This document shows, one piece after another, positions 5,520 through 12,677 of a stretch of DNA of 14,244 bases (the first letter of the stretch is position 1; each line of letters begins with the position of its first letter). The notes beneath the pieces are model-generated. The model made no database searches, was not told the DNA's origin, and saw only the letters and a program-made list of their open reading frames with translations. The position numbers and the translations under genes are program-made. The DNA comes from Bacillota bacterium. GTDB lineage: Bacteria > Bacillota > Clostridia > Christensenellales > SZUA-584. The DNA lies in the NCBI GenBank assembly GCA_023410595.1, contig JAEYPO010000004.1, forward strand, positions 1 through 14,244. Reading direction: 5' to 3'.

Positions 5520-5681
5520 ATGTACTGCGATGAATTGAAGATGTACTGTAAAAGCGAGGGCCTGAGCGAATATCTGCGCTCCGAGGTAAAGCTGGTTTCG
5601 CATAAGAACGCGCCGGACTCAAAGGATAAAGCAAAGCGCGACTTAAAAATAGCCCGGAGCGGACTTAAGCGCGTGGTTTGA
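5520..5681 (+). CDS. Small hypothetical protein (53 aa), divergent from the CGNR gene
   Basis: An ATG at 5520 with a strong GGGAGG ribosome binding site (5508-5513) opens a 53-codon frame ending at TGA 5679-5681. The translation begins MYCDELKMYCKSEGLSEYLR and ends KIARSGLKRVV. It is soluble, charged and lysine-rich, with two cysteines (3 and 10) separated by six residues. I do not recognise a family. Support for its being real is the perfect consensus promoter upstream, the ribosome binding site, and an intrinsic terminator 35 bases after the stop, giving one compact transcript. Its position against the regulator suggests it could be a target or partner of the CGNR protein. Confidence 0.6.
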   Translation: MYCDELKMYCKSEGLSEYLRSEVKLVSHKNAPDSKDKAKRDLKIARSGLKRVV

Positions 5682-5715
5682 CGAAGATATTTAATCCCTG
5701 AATTGGTTTACCTTC

Positions 5716-5751
5716 CAAAAGGGGCTGTGTGTGTGAAACGCAGCCTTTTTT
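5716..5751 (+). terminator. Intrinsic terminator after the 53-residue gene
   Basis: GGCTGTG (5722-5728) pairs with CGCAGCC (5739-5745), one G-U pair, extended by an A-run against the following T6 tract (5746-5751). Classic rho-independent form. Confidence 0.8.
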
Positions 5752-5918
5752 GGTTGCGGGGAAAGATTAAAAGTATACAAAAGCTCAAAAAATGCAGCTG
5801 ATTATATGAACTATTTCTCCTGTGCGTCGTTTAAACTTATAAGGAGAGTTCGCTTGCATGCGCTGATAAGGGTGCGGTTAAGCATTTTTTATAGCATATG
5901 TATAAGGTGCTGTTAAGT

Positions 5919-5946
5919 TTTACAGAGCGCGCTCCGATAATATAAG
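5919..5946 (+). promoter_or_regulatory. Possible promoter for a small RNA
   Basis: TTTACA (5919-5924) and TATAAG (5941-5946), spacer 16. It would start a transcript near 5952 that ends at the strong terminator at 6034-6063, with no convincing coding frame between. Confidence 0.35.
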
Positions 5947-5951
5947 TACAA

Positions 5952-6063
5952 CAAGTTTACAGCGGTGCTGCGCCCTTGGCCCGTAGTCCACGGGCGGTTG
6001 CTACCCCCAACCTGCGTATGCGCCGTTGAAATTAAAAAGGAACGCCCAAAGCGTTCTTTTTTT
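5952..6063 (+). ncRNA. Possible structured small RNA, class unknown
   Basis: A promoter-like sequence and an intrinsic terminator bound about 110 bases without a credible frame. Within it CAGCGG (5960-5965) can pair with CCGTTG (6023-6028), closing two inner stems: GCCCGT/ACGGGC (5979-5984 with 5990-5995) and GGTTG/CAACC (5996-6000 with 6008-6012). This makes a compact branched fold. I see no SRP, 6S, tmRNA, RNase P, T-box or tRNA signature. It may simply be intergenic DNA with hairpins. Confidence 0.3.
6034..6063 (+). terminator. Intrinsic terminator in the gene-free region
   Basis: GAACGC (6040-6045) pairs with GCGTTC (6051-6056) around CCAAA, preceded by AAAAAG and followed by a T-run to 6063. 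The A-run on the left makes it potentially bidirectional. Confidence 0.7.
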
Positions 6064-6450
6064 ATCATAGAAAGAACCACACGCTGAGCGTGGGGAGCAA
6101 CGGATAGCTTTAGCGTTTGAAAAATATTTTTGAAATAATAGAACAATTCCTAGTCATTAATAATAAACAAAAAAAATCTAGGATAGATAAAGGGAAAACA
6201 CAGTTCAAACAAATTCACACCGGCAAGCCTCACGACTTGCTGGGGACCCCGTATTAAAGATTCTTCGCTTGCGCTCTGAATGACAGAAGCAACTAATGAG
6301 AAAATCAGGCTTTATTGACGTAAGTTCATATGTCACTTAAGAGGACCGAAGGGACGACTACGCAGTGGACGAGAATCTTAGCCCCATGCGGCTATAAGAA
6401 CCGTAATATGCCGCGAGGCTGTCTGGCAAGAGTCCCTTATAGGGTTCAAG
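6064..6450. other. Gene-free stretch with one hairpin repeat fragment
   Basis: No supported gene on either strand; short open frames lack ribosome binding sites and family resemblance. A motif at 6258-6285 (AGATTCTTCGCTTGCGCTC then TGAATGACA) resembles an intergenic repeat I recall from other Firmicutes genomes, but only one copy is present here. A small CACGC-TGA-GCGTG hairpin is near 6080. The left part is AT-rich. Confidence 0.4.
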
Positions 6451-6474
6451 AAAAACCGCCCTTTGAAGGGGTGG
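6451..6474 (-). terminator. Probable terminator of the ydcZ-like gene / ger operon
   Basis: On the minus strand CCACCCCTT pairs imperfectly with AAGGGCGG, followed by TTTTT (plus-strand A-run 6451-6455). It lies about 80 bases after the transporter stop. Confidence 0.45.
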
Positions 6475-6551
6475 ATGATTATTATACACGCGCCGCCCCG
6501 TATTTCTGCTTTGCCTGCCTGTGCCGCTTTCAGGCGGCCGCGCGCTGACGT

Positions 6552-6977
6552 TCACTGCCGTATAAAAAGATATACTCCCGCTATTACAAGAGCTATGCCT
6601 ATCCACTTTGCCGCGCTGAACGTTATGCTGTTGAAAATCACGTCGGTTATTATGCCGCAGGCCAGCTGCCCCGCTATTATGAGCGTCAATGTCGCCGTTA
6701 CGCCTATCATGGGGATAGACCTTGAGGAAAGATAGATAATAAGCGCGCCGAATATGCCGCCTATCATCAGAAGAGGGTTGACTTTAGTTATTTTTGAATA
6801 GTTAGTTATGTTTCCGCGCAGTACGTTAATAATCAGCATGAAAAGCGCGCCGGTCAAAAGGTTGTGCAGCGTTGCGAGCCCCGGCGTTATCTCTCTGCCG
6901 AGGCGGGCGTTTATTGTCTGTTCCAGCGCGGTGCAAAAGCCCGCGACCAGCGCAAAGACTATCGCGACAGTATCCAT
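6552..6977 (-). CDS. YdcZ/DUF606-type DMT transporter (141 aa)
   Basis: A very hydrophobic protein with about five membrane segments: residues 3-22, 36-55, 68-86, 90-113 and 119-139. The pattern (ALVAGFCTALEQTINARLG, then IGGIFGALIIYLSS, GVTATLTLIIAGQL and WIGIALVIAGVYL) matches the DMT-superfamily YdcZ (DUF606) proteins, which have half the usual number of helices and likely function as dimers. The substrate is unknown. The ATG start has GAGG about nine bases upstream. It lies 160 bases downstream of gerB on the same strand with no clear terminator between, so read-through from the ger operon is possible. Whether it has its own promoter is not visible. Confidence 0.8.
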   Translation of the reverse strand: MDTVAIVFALVAGFCTALEQTINARLGREITPGLATLHNLLTGALFMLIINVLRGNITNYSKITKVNPLLMIGGIFGALIIYLSSRSIPMIGVTATLTLIIAGQLACGIITDVIFNSITFSAAKWIGIALVIAGVYLFIRQ

Positions 6978-7137
6978 TGAACAAAACCTCGTTGCCGGAC
7001 GGAAGCGTTATAGGGTCATCGCCGCTTCAGCGACGGCCCAAGCCGTTAGACTTGCCGGCAGTAATTATCATTATGAGGTTTGTTGATTCGATATGTCAGC
7101 CGATGTGGCTCTCTCAGTATGGGTATGGGCGAGCGCC

Positions 7138-8226
7138 TTACGCTTTTTTTACCGCTTTACGCGACCTTACCTCCGCTTTTATCCATATTATCAGCGGTAT
7201 GCCCACCTGAAAAGGCAGGGCGTAATACGAGTAGGTTTTAAAGAACGCGAACATCTCCATTACGTTTTTATAGAGTATGGCCGAGAGCGCCAGCGAAAAG
7301 AGGCCTACCGGCATAACCAGCTTTCTGTAGTCTCTGACGCCGAACAGAGAGGAGGCCGCTTTTGCGGCGACGAGCAGGCAAAGCGCACTTTTCGTGAATG
7401 CCGACAATATGAAGTTCGCGGATATCAAACCCTCCATGCGCGTCAAAACGTCGCCTAAGCTTATTACCCTTATCGCTATATACGATGAGAAGTATTCCGC
7501 CTTCGACATGGGAACGCCGAGCAGCGTTATGTTGCGGATTATGACCGTGAGCAGCATCAGCGTGCCAAACGCCGTGCCAAGCATATATATACTGCGCGCG
7601 CTGTCGGTCTTTTTTATGGCGTTGGCGACGCCGAGAAACAGCACCGTTTCCGCTAACGGAAACGTAAGCTGTTCAAACGCAGTCGTAGCAATAGCTCCGG
7701 CGTCATGCGACAAAACGGGCTGTATATTGGTTAAGTCGATCTTGTTGAGAGACAAAAGCACTGTCACCAAAACGAACAACGCAAGTATACCGAGCGCGGC
7801 GACGCACCATTTGCCAAGGCACTCCACGCCGCATTTGGCTATGTATGCAGCTACCAGCACCATGATGATCATTATTGGCAGAAAAGGCGTTTTCGGAAGT
7901 GAAATTACATTTATGAAATCCGACAGGTTGCGCACCACAAGCGCGAAAAGGTGGGCGCAGTACCAGAACAGCAGCGCCGTAAGCGCTTTGGCAGTGACCT
8001 TGCCGAACAGCATGCCGATTATCTGGAATATATCCTTTTCGGGATATAGCTTTGTGATACGCGCGTATACCAGAAGCAGGGGAATAAAGCCCGCCGCGGC
8101 CAGCAACAACGACACCCAGGTGTCCTGCTCCGCCTCGGAGCTTATGTTTGTCACGACGAACACGCCCATTATGAACACGGTTATTATGCAGACGCCCTGC
8201 ACCTTTGTTATCGTTTCGTTTGCCAC
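7138..8226 (-). CDS. gerAB-like: GerAB-type spore germination receptor permease subunit (362 aa)
   Basis: An integral membrane protein with about ten helices of the APC-superfamily endospore germination permease family. Characteristic segments are the N-terminal VQGVCIITVFIMGVFVV, YARITKLYPEKDIFQIIGM, the LSDFINVISLPKTPFLP region and, at the end, YSYYALPFQVGIPLIIWIKA. This B subunit forms the germinant-binding pocket in the inner spore membrane. The start is GTG at 8224-8226, chosen for the AAAGGCGG site a few bases upstream. It is the last ger gene, 16 bases after the small D gene, whereas Bacillus operons usually run A-B-C. Confidence 0.9.
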   Translation of the reverse strand: MANETITKVQGVCIITVFIMGVFVVTNISSEAEQDTWVSLLLAAAGFIPLLLVYARITKLYPEKDIFQIIGMLFGKVTAKALTALLFWYCAHLFALVVRNLSDFINVISLPKTPFLPIMIIMVLVAAYIAKCGVECLGKWCVAALGILALFVLVTVLLSLNKIDLTNIQPVLSHDAGAIATTAFEQLTFPLAETVLFLGVANAIKKTDSARSIYMLGTAFGTLMLLTVIIRNITLLGVPMSKAEYFSSYIAIRVISLGDVLTRMEGLISANFILSAFTKSALCLLVAAKAASSLFGVRDYRKLVMPVGLFSLALSAILYKNVMEMFAFFKTYSYYALPFQVGIPLIIWIKAEVRSRKAVKKA

Positions 8227-8242
8227 TTTTTACCGCCTTTGG

Positions 8243-8464
8243 CTATTTTATGCCGAACAGTGCGCTCACAATATTCATAATGGGCACGGACGGGCTGGGG
8301 ACCTTTACGTCAAAGCTGAAAAGCAGCAGTACCGCAAAGCTCACAATAAGGAATATAATATATACGGCGCCGTCTTTTTTACTCGCCACCTTACGCTTTA
8401 TCTGCGGAACGAAGTCGAACACAACAACGCCCGCGAACAACAGCACCACGATAACGCTCAACAT
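8243..8464 (-). CDS. Small two-helix germination receptor D-like subunit (73 aa)
   Basis: The protein is 73 residues with two membrane segments, about 1-18 and 34-50, joined by the basic stretch PQIKRKVASKKDG. It ends in a short tail containing KVPSPSVPIMNI. Small proteins of this size with two membrane spans accompany some GerA-family operons as the D subunit, which can modulate receptor activity in Bacillus. I assign it by size, topology and position between gerC and gerB, not by a firm sequence match. It begins ten bases after the gerC stop, with AAAGGAA overlapping the end of gerC. Confidence 0.7.
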   Translation of the reverse strand: MLSVIVVLLFAGVVVFDFVPQIKRKVASKKDGAVYIIFLIVSFAVLLLFSFDVKVPSPSVPIMNIVSALFGIK

Positions 8465-8474
8465 ATGTCTGCCG

Positions 8475-9605
8475 CTATTCCTTTACTAGCGTGGTATTTA
8501 CTATGTTTATTTTGCATTCTATGTTTACCTCCAGCGAAGAAAAAGTCTCATTCCAATTATCCCTGAGCGTTGCCCACAGCGCCGGGTCCTGCTTGGATAT
8601 CATACTGCCGAAGCCGAATATGTCCGCCCCGAATTCATGCTGCACGCGCACTATCACGTCTCCTATGCGGCGCGCCAGTATTTGCTGTGCCTGCGATGTA
8701 ATAGCGGCCGTCTTCTGCTCGTCTATATTGCCTGTCGGCCACTTATACTCGCTCAGGAGCACGTCGGTATCCGTTTTAACGGTTATCACGGGCCTGCCGT
8801 CTTTTAACGCGAACGAACGGCTTGTGCGGTTCTCGAAGACCTCCAGCGCGGTATCGTCTTCGCCGCCGGTTGAGGAAAACGTCAGCAGGCCGCCTTCCGT
8901 TTTGCCTAAAACAAACAGCACGTATCTCGATTCCTCGGGCGAGAGAGTCCCTATCATGCGTTGGTGGTTAAAAACCGCAGTGCCGTTAACCTCGATATCT
9001 CCAACGCCTTCGCTGTATACGATATGAAAAACGGGCATCGCGGGCGTTATGCCTTCCGACTCGGTTATGTTGTACATTTTGTATAATTCGTAGAACAGCG
9101 TCGACGCCGTCACGGTATTGTCCATTTTGAGTATTTTCTCAAGTTCCATGGAGATAAGAGGATTTCCCTCGCCCGTAACGGTAAGCAGCTCTTTTGCCGT
9201 CGCTTCCTGCGACACTGCGAAAAGGAGCGTTTCCCGGCCTTCCGCGCTCCGCAGGAACCAGTCCATTATGTCGTCGATATCCACGCTTTGTGCGACTTCC
9301 CGGCTCAGTATGACGAGCTGCATATGCCCGAAATAAAGCTTGCTGTCGCTGCGCCTTTTCGCGTTTCGCGCCGCGTCGAACAGCGTCTTCCCGTGGGCTT
9401 CTATAAGCATGTGTTTTACGCCCAGCTGCTTTATAGGCACGCTTATGTCTATGGCTTCATACGTAATGTCGTACCCGCCGGTTTCAGACTTGTCTATCGT
9501 CATGCCCACAACGATGGTCAAATCGCTTAAGTTGCGGTAGTCCCAGCAGCCCCCTGTGAGCATAAGCGCGAGCATGAGCAGCAGCGCCGCGGCCTTTTTA
9601 ATCAT
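8475..9605 (-). CDS. gerAC-like: Ger(x)C family germination receptor lipoprotein (376 aa)
   Basis: The N-terminus MIKKAAALLLMLALMLTGGC is a lipoprotein signal with lipobox LTGGC; C20 is the lipidated residue, followed by WDYRNLSDL, the family's usual mature start. The body carries the Ger(x)C domains, with VVGMTIDK, LYFGHMQLVILS and the C-terminal signature WATLRDNWNETFSSLEVNI. The protein sits on the outer face of the inner spore membrane and contributes to germinant response. I choose ATG at 9603-9605 because AAAGGTG lies six bases upstream; GTG at 9612-9614 would add three residues. The start overlaps the gerA stop (ATGATTAA), giving translational coupling. Confidence 0.9.
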   Translation of the reverse strand: MIKKAAALLLMLALMLTGGCWDYRNLSDLTIVVGMTIDKSETGGYDITYEAIDISVPIKQLGVKHMLIEAHGKTLFDAARNAKRRSDSKLYFGHMQLVILSREVAQSVDIDDIMDWFLRSAEGRETLLFAVSQEATAKELLTVTGEGNPLISMELEKILKMDNTVTASTLFYELYKMYNITESEGITPAMPVFHIVYSEGVGDIEVNGTAVFNHQRMIGTLSPEESRYVLFVLGKTEGGLLTFSSTGGEDDTALEVFENRTSRSFALKDGRPVITVKTDTDVLLSEYKWPTGNIDEQKTAAITSQAQQILARRIGDVIVRVQHEFGADIFGFGSMISKQDPALWATLRDNWNETFSSLEVNIECKINIVNTTLVKE

Positions 9606-11160
9606 TCTTGACACCTTTGTTGTTTGTATTGCTTTTAAGCCGCGTCTTGTTCCACGACGTCATACGAGACCTCGTTCGCATGCGCCACCAGGGAGCCCTC
9701 ATAAACGTGTCCTTTACCTCCTGATACTGAAGGTTGCCGGTCAGCAATATCTGAGGCACGCCGAACGAGCGCAGGCTTATGATATGTATGGCGATTATCG
9801 ACATGCCCGCCACAAGCCCGTAAAAACCAAACATCGCCGAAATAAGCAGCAGCCCCATACGGATATAGATGATGGACGCGTTCAGCTTGGGTACGAGCAG
9901 AGCGGTAATGCCCGTGAACGCCACTACGATTACCATGGGAGCGGCTACAAGCCTCGCGTCTACGGCGGACTGGCCTATGACAAGAGCGCCCACGATGCTG
10001 AGCGCCTGGCCTATGTAGGACGGCATCCTTACGCCCGTTTCTCGCAGTATGTCGAACACTATTATCATTATAAACGCTTCGCCCACCGCGGGCAGCGGCG
10101 CGTTCTGGCGCTCTGCCGCGATGTTGACGAGCAGCTGCGTGGGAACCATCTCACGGTGGAACGCGACTACCGCGACATAAAGCGCGGGCACGGTTATGGT
10201 CAGCACGAACCCTATCATACGCAACAGCCTTGAAAACGACGCATAGAAGAAGCTTAAGTAGTAGTCCTCGCTGCTCTGAAAGTTTTCGATAAATAGATAG
10301 GGAAGAGTGAGCACGGAGGGCGAGCCGTCCACCAATATAGCGATGCGCCCTTCTAACAGCTTGCCTATCACGACGTCGGGCCTCTCCGTATATCCTATTG
10401 TCCTGAACGGCGAAAGCCCCGCGTCCCGTATGAGCTCCGTAAGGTAATTGGTATCGAGCACCGCGTCGATGTCCACTTTTTCAAGCCGCTTGTAAAGCTC
10501 GGCAAGCACCTTTTTGTTGACTATGCCGTCAAGATAGCAGACGCAAACGCTGGTGCGCGTGCGCCTGCCCATCGTTTTGAGCTTCATCTTCAATTCGTGC
10601 GTTTTAACCTTGCGGCGAAGCAGAGACAGGTTCGTTTCAAGCGCTTCGGTAAAGCCTTCGCGCGGGCCGGAAAGCGTTTTTTCGCTGTCGGGCTCGGCGA
10701 TGCTGCGCTGTTTAAAGTTCTTGGTATTGAGTATCAGCGCCTGAGCGGCGCCTTCCGCCAGCAGCGCCGTATTGCCGTAGCATACGCCTTCCACTATATC
10801 CACAAGGCTGCCCGTAGGCTTTGCGCCGCTTACCTGCAGCACGCCGTCCGCAAGCGTGTCTATAAGGCGCCTGCCCGGCTCCGCCGCGTCGGAGAGCATA
10901 AGGGGCTTTATTATATTGTCGTTAATTACGGATATATCAACGACGCCCTCGCTGTAGAAGATGCAGTATCTAAGGGACGCGTTGCGGCTGCACGCAAAAT
11001 CGCGGGTACGCATAGTGTCTACGTCTGTAAACAACCCCTTTATCAGCGCTACGTTGTCGTCGAGCGAGCGCGACAGCTTAAGGCGCTCAAGCTCCTCGTT
11101 TATATCGCTGACTTTGGTATCTACGGTCTGCTGTTTCTTCTTCGCGGAAAAGCGAAACAT
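9598..11160 (-). CDS. gerAA-like: GerA-type spore germination receptor subunit (520 aa)
   Basis: An N-terminal soluble region (about 1-300) is followed by five or six membrane helices (about 305-480) and a basic cytoplasmic tail. Diagnostic motifs are TERPDVVIGKLLEGRIAIL, VDGSPSVLTLPYLFIENFQS, EDYYLSFFYASFSRLLR, GQALSIVGALVIGQSAV and LRSFGVPQILLTG, all typical of GerA. The A subunit assembles with B and C and takes part in ion release during germination. The ATG start has AAAGGAG just upstream (plus-strand CTCCTTT at 11166-11172). It is the first gene of the A-C-D-B operon; overlap with gerC is 8 bases. Expression in the forespore is expected. Confidence 0.93.
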   Translation of the reverse strand: MFRFSAKKKQQTVDTKVSDINEELERLKLSRSLDDNVALIKGLFTDVDTMRTRDFACSRNASLRYCIFYSEGVVDISVINDNIIKPLMLSDAAEPGRRLIDTLADGVLQVSGAKPTGSLVDIVEGVCYGNTALLAEGAAQALILNTKNFKQRSIAEPDSEKTLSGPREGFTEALETNLSLLRRKVKTHELKMKLKTMGRRTRTSVCVCYLDGIVNKKVLAELYKRLEKVDIDAVLDTNYLTELIRDAGLSPFRTIGYTERPDVVIGKLLEGRIAILVDGSPSVLTLPYLFIENFQSSEDYYLSFFYASFSRLLRMIGFVLTITVPALYVAVVAFHREMVPTQLLVNIAAERQNAPLPAVGEAFIMIIVFDILRETGVRMPSYIGQALSIVGALVIGQSAVDARLVAAPMVIVVAFTGITALLVPKLNASIIYIRMGLLLISAMFGFYGLVAGMSIIAIHIISLRSFGVPQILLTGNLQYQEVKDTFMRAPWWRMRTRSRMTSWNKTRLKSNTNNKGVKND

Positions 11161-11187
11161 ATAGTCTCCTTTAACGTTGACTTCGGG

Positions 11188-11194
11188 TATAATG
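11188..11194 (-). promoter_or_regulatory. Sigma-G-like -10 element of the ger operon
   Basis: On the minus strand CATTATA matches the forespore sigma-G -10 consensus CATnnTA exactly, 27 bases before the gerA start and just ahead of its ribosome binding site. The matching -35 region is weak (only GATA near 11210), so the call rests mainly on the -10 and the operon's known forespore expression. Confidence 0.4.
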
Positions 11195-11233
11195 ACCCCG
11201 CTTTACTATTATCTGAGATATTATAGAAAAATA

Positions 11234-11256
11234 TTCAGCAAACTAAGCGTGCTGAA
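11234..11256. repeat. Hairpin between gerA and the acetyltransferase
   Basis: TTCAGCA (11234-11240) pairs perfectly with TGCTGAA (11250-11256), loop of nine. It has no T-tract long enough for a confident terminator; it may be an operator in this divergent region. Confidence 0.35.
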
Positions 11257-11353
11257 AGTTTTGCATGGAATACGCAGACGGTGTTTTACGGACAGACAAT
11301 TATATGAATAACATGGCCGACGCCTTTATCTCATATGATTGCTGAAGATATTT

Positions 11354-11380
11354 TTTACAGAGCTCCTTATATGGTATAAT
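11354..11380 (+). promoter_or_regulatory. Promoter of the acetyltransferase gene
   Basis: TTTACA (11354-11359) and TATAAT (11375-11380), spacer 15, located 35 bases before the TTG start. Good sigma-A form except for the short spacer. Confidence 0.55.
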
Positions 11381-11414
11381 TGCTGCTGAACTGATATTTT
11401 CGGGGGCTGGACAG

Positions 11415-11942
11415 TTGGACATAGAGATAAAAGGATGTACGGCGGGGGACTTAAAGGAGCTTCGCGCCTTTGCGCGCAAGGCGTTCATCGATTCTTTCTC
11501 GGCGATGAACACGCCGGAGAACATGAAAAAGTATGTGAATACTGCGTTTGGCATGGCGCGTATGAAACAGGAGTTTGCCGATAAAGACACGTCGTTTTAC
11601 CTGCTGCTTGCGGACGGCGTTCTCGCTGGTTATTTAAAGCTCAACGAAAGCGGAGCGCAGACAGACATACGCGACCCGAATTCGCTTGAGATAGAGAGGA
11701 TATACGTATCTAAGCGGCACCTTGGGATGGGCCTTGGAGGCGCGCTGATGGACAGGGCGACGGGTGAGGCGCGGCTGCGCGGGAAAGCGTACCTTTGGCT
11801 CGGCGTGTGGGAGAAGAACGAGCGCGCGATACGGTTTTATATGAAGCACGGTTTTTACGCAGTGGGCGCGCATGAATTCCTGCTGGGCGACGACGCTCAG
11901 ACGGACGTTATACTGCGCAGGGACGTGCCGCGCAAAGGCTGA
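11415..11942 (+). CDS. PaiA-like GNAT N-acetyltransferase (175 aa)
   Basis: The central block LEIERIYVSKRHLGMGLGGALM (residues 91-112) holds the acetyl-CoA loop (HLGMGLGG). YLWLGVWEKNERAIRFYMKHGF (126-147) is the following strand-helix block, and GAHEFLLGDDAQTDVILRR (151-169) is the closing strand. This combination resembles PaiA, a spermine/spermidine acetyltransferase of Bacillus, better than a generic GNAT. The true acceptor is unknown. The start is TTG, with a GGGGG stretch nine bases before it and a promoter at 11354-11380; the next in-frame ATG (11508) would remove the first strand of the fold. It is divergent from the ger operon. Confidence 0.85.
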   Translation: MDIEIKGCTAGDLKELRAFARKAFIDSFSAMNTPENMKKYVNTAFGMARMKQEFADKDTSFYLLLADGVLAGYLKLNESGAQTDIRDPNSLEIERIYVSKRHLGMGLGGALMDRATGEARLRGKAYLWLGVWEKNERAIRFYMKHGFYAVGAHEFLLGDDAQTDVILRRDVPRKG

Positions 11943-11958
11943 TTCTTTAACCAAAGCT

Positions 11959-11986
11959 TTTACAGGCGCGCCGTTTGGGGTATAAT
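11959..11986 (+). promoter_or_regulatory. Promoter of the cyclophilin gene
   Basis: TTTACA (11959-11964) and TATAAT (11981-11986), spacer 16, begins 16 bases after the acetyltransferase stop. It rules out the longer cyclophilin frame starting at 11975, which would overlap the -10 element. Confidence 0.65.
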
Positions 11987-12016
11987 CGTGACATTACTTA
12001 TTCTAAGGAGATATGC

Positions 12017-12520
12017 ATGGTAACTATAGAGATGGAAAACGGCAAAAGAATTGAGATAGAGCTCTCGGGCTCTGCGCCCAATACGGCGGCGAACTTTAAA
12101 AGCCTCGTATCGAAGGGCTATTACGACGGACTTATATTCCACAGAGTGATAAGCGGATTTATGATACAGGGCGGGTGCCCCCGCGGCACAGGCACGGGCG
12201 GCCCGGGGTATTCCATTAAAGGCGAGTTTAAGGCGGGTGGCGTGGATAACCCCATAAGCCACGAGCGGGGCGTTATTTCTATGGCGCGCTCATCTGACCC
12301 CGACTCCGCCGGTTCGCAGTTCTTTATAGTACATGCGGACGCTAAGTTTTTGGACGGGCAGTACGCCGCGTTCGGGCGGGTTGTATCGGGCATGGAGACG
12401 GTGGACGAGATAGCCGCCGTGAACACGGATTCTTCCGACCGTCCCAAAACGCCGCAGGTGATGAAAAAGGTAACGCTTTCAGAGGACGAAGAGGTGACGG
12501 AGCCGGAGAAGGTAAAGTAA
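12017..12520 (+). CDS. Cyclophilin-type peptidyl-prolyl cis-trans isomerase (167 aa)
   Basis: Cyclophilin motifs are all present in order: FHRVISGFMIQGG (residues 41-53) with the catalytic Arg43, GTGGPGYSIKGEF (59-71), GVISMAR (85-91), SQFFI (100-104) and LDGQYAAFGRVVSGMETVD (112-130). It catalyses proline isomerisation in protein folding. No signal peptide is seen, so it acts in the cytoplasm. The length is normal for the family, with a short acidic tail (EDEEVTEPEKVK). I start at ATG 12017 because AAGGAG lies at 12005-12010; an earlier in-frame start at 11975 overlaps the promoter. Confidence 0.93.
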   Translation: MVTIEMENGKRIEIELSGSAPNTAANFKSLVSKGYYDGLIFHRVISGFMIQGGCPRGTGTGGPGYSIKGEFKAGGVDNPISHERGVISMARSSDPDSAGSQFFIVHADAKFLDGQYAAFGRVVSGMETVDEIAAVNTDSSDRPKTPQVMKKVTLSEDEEVTEPEKVK

Positions 12521-12554
12521 GACGGCCAAGGAGCACATTATAAACAAACATAAA

Positions 12555-12580
12555 GACGGATGCAAGGGCGTCCGTTTTTT
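12555..12580 (+). terminator. Intrinsic terminator after the cyclophilin gene
   Basis: ACGGATGC (12556-12563) pairs with GCGTCCGT (12568-12575, one G-U pair), loop AAGG, followed by T5. It isolates the cyclophilin transcript from the transposase gene. Confidence 0.8.
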
Positions 12581-12603
12581 GTTATAATAGGTATTAATTG
12601 CAG

Positions 12604-12658
12604 TAAGGCGCATCGTAGGGGCGCACATTGTGCGCCCGGGTTTAACCCTTTACGCCTT
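12604..12658 (+). repeat. REP palindrome upstream of the RAYT gene
   Basis: Perfect palindrome GGGCGCACA (12619-12627), T, TGTGCGCCC (12629-12637), enclosed by AAGGCG (12605-12610) and CGCCTT (12653-12658), which can pair around it. It lies 20 bases before the transposase start. Confidence 0.8.
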
Positions 12659-12677
12659 GGTTCTTTGAGGTGTTCTT

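Noticed and set aside
5952..6063. tRNA, SRP RNA, 6S RNA or T-box
   Set aside because: No TTC-arm consensus, no GGAA SRP loop and no T-box AGGGTGG motif; listed only as an unclassified candidate.
6330..6548. Short open frames near the end of the gene-free region
   Set aside because: No ribosome binding sites and no family resemblance; the region contains the likely minus-strand terminator of the transporter gene.
7394..8566. Long plus-strand open frame (390 codons)
   Set aside because: Antisense to gerB and the small D gene; it has no ribosome binding site and its translation is unlike known proteins.
9556..10233. Plus-strand open frame (225 codons)
   Set aside because: Antisense to gerA; its composition (H, R, Y rich) is typical of a reversed reading frame.
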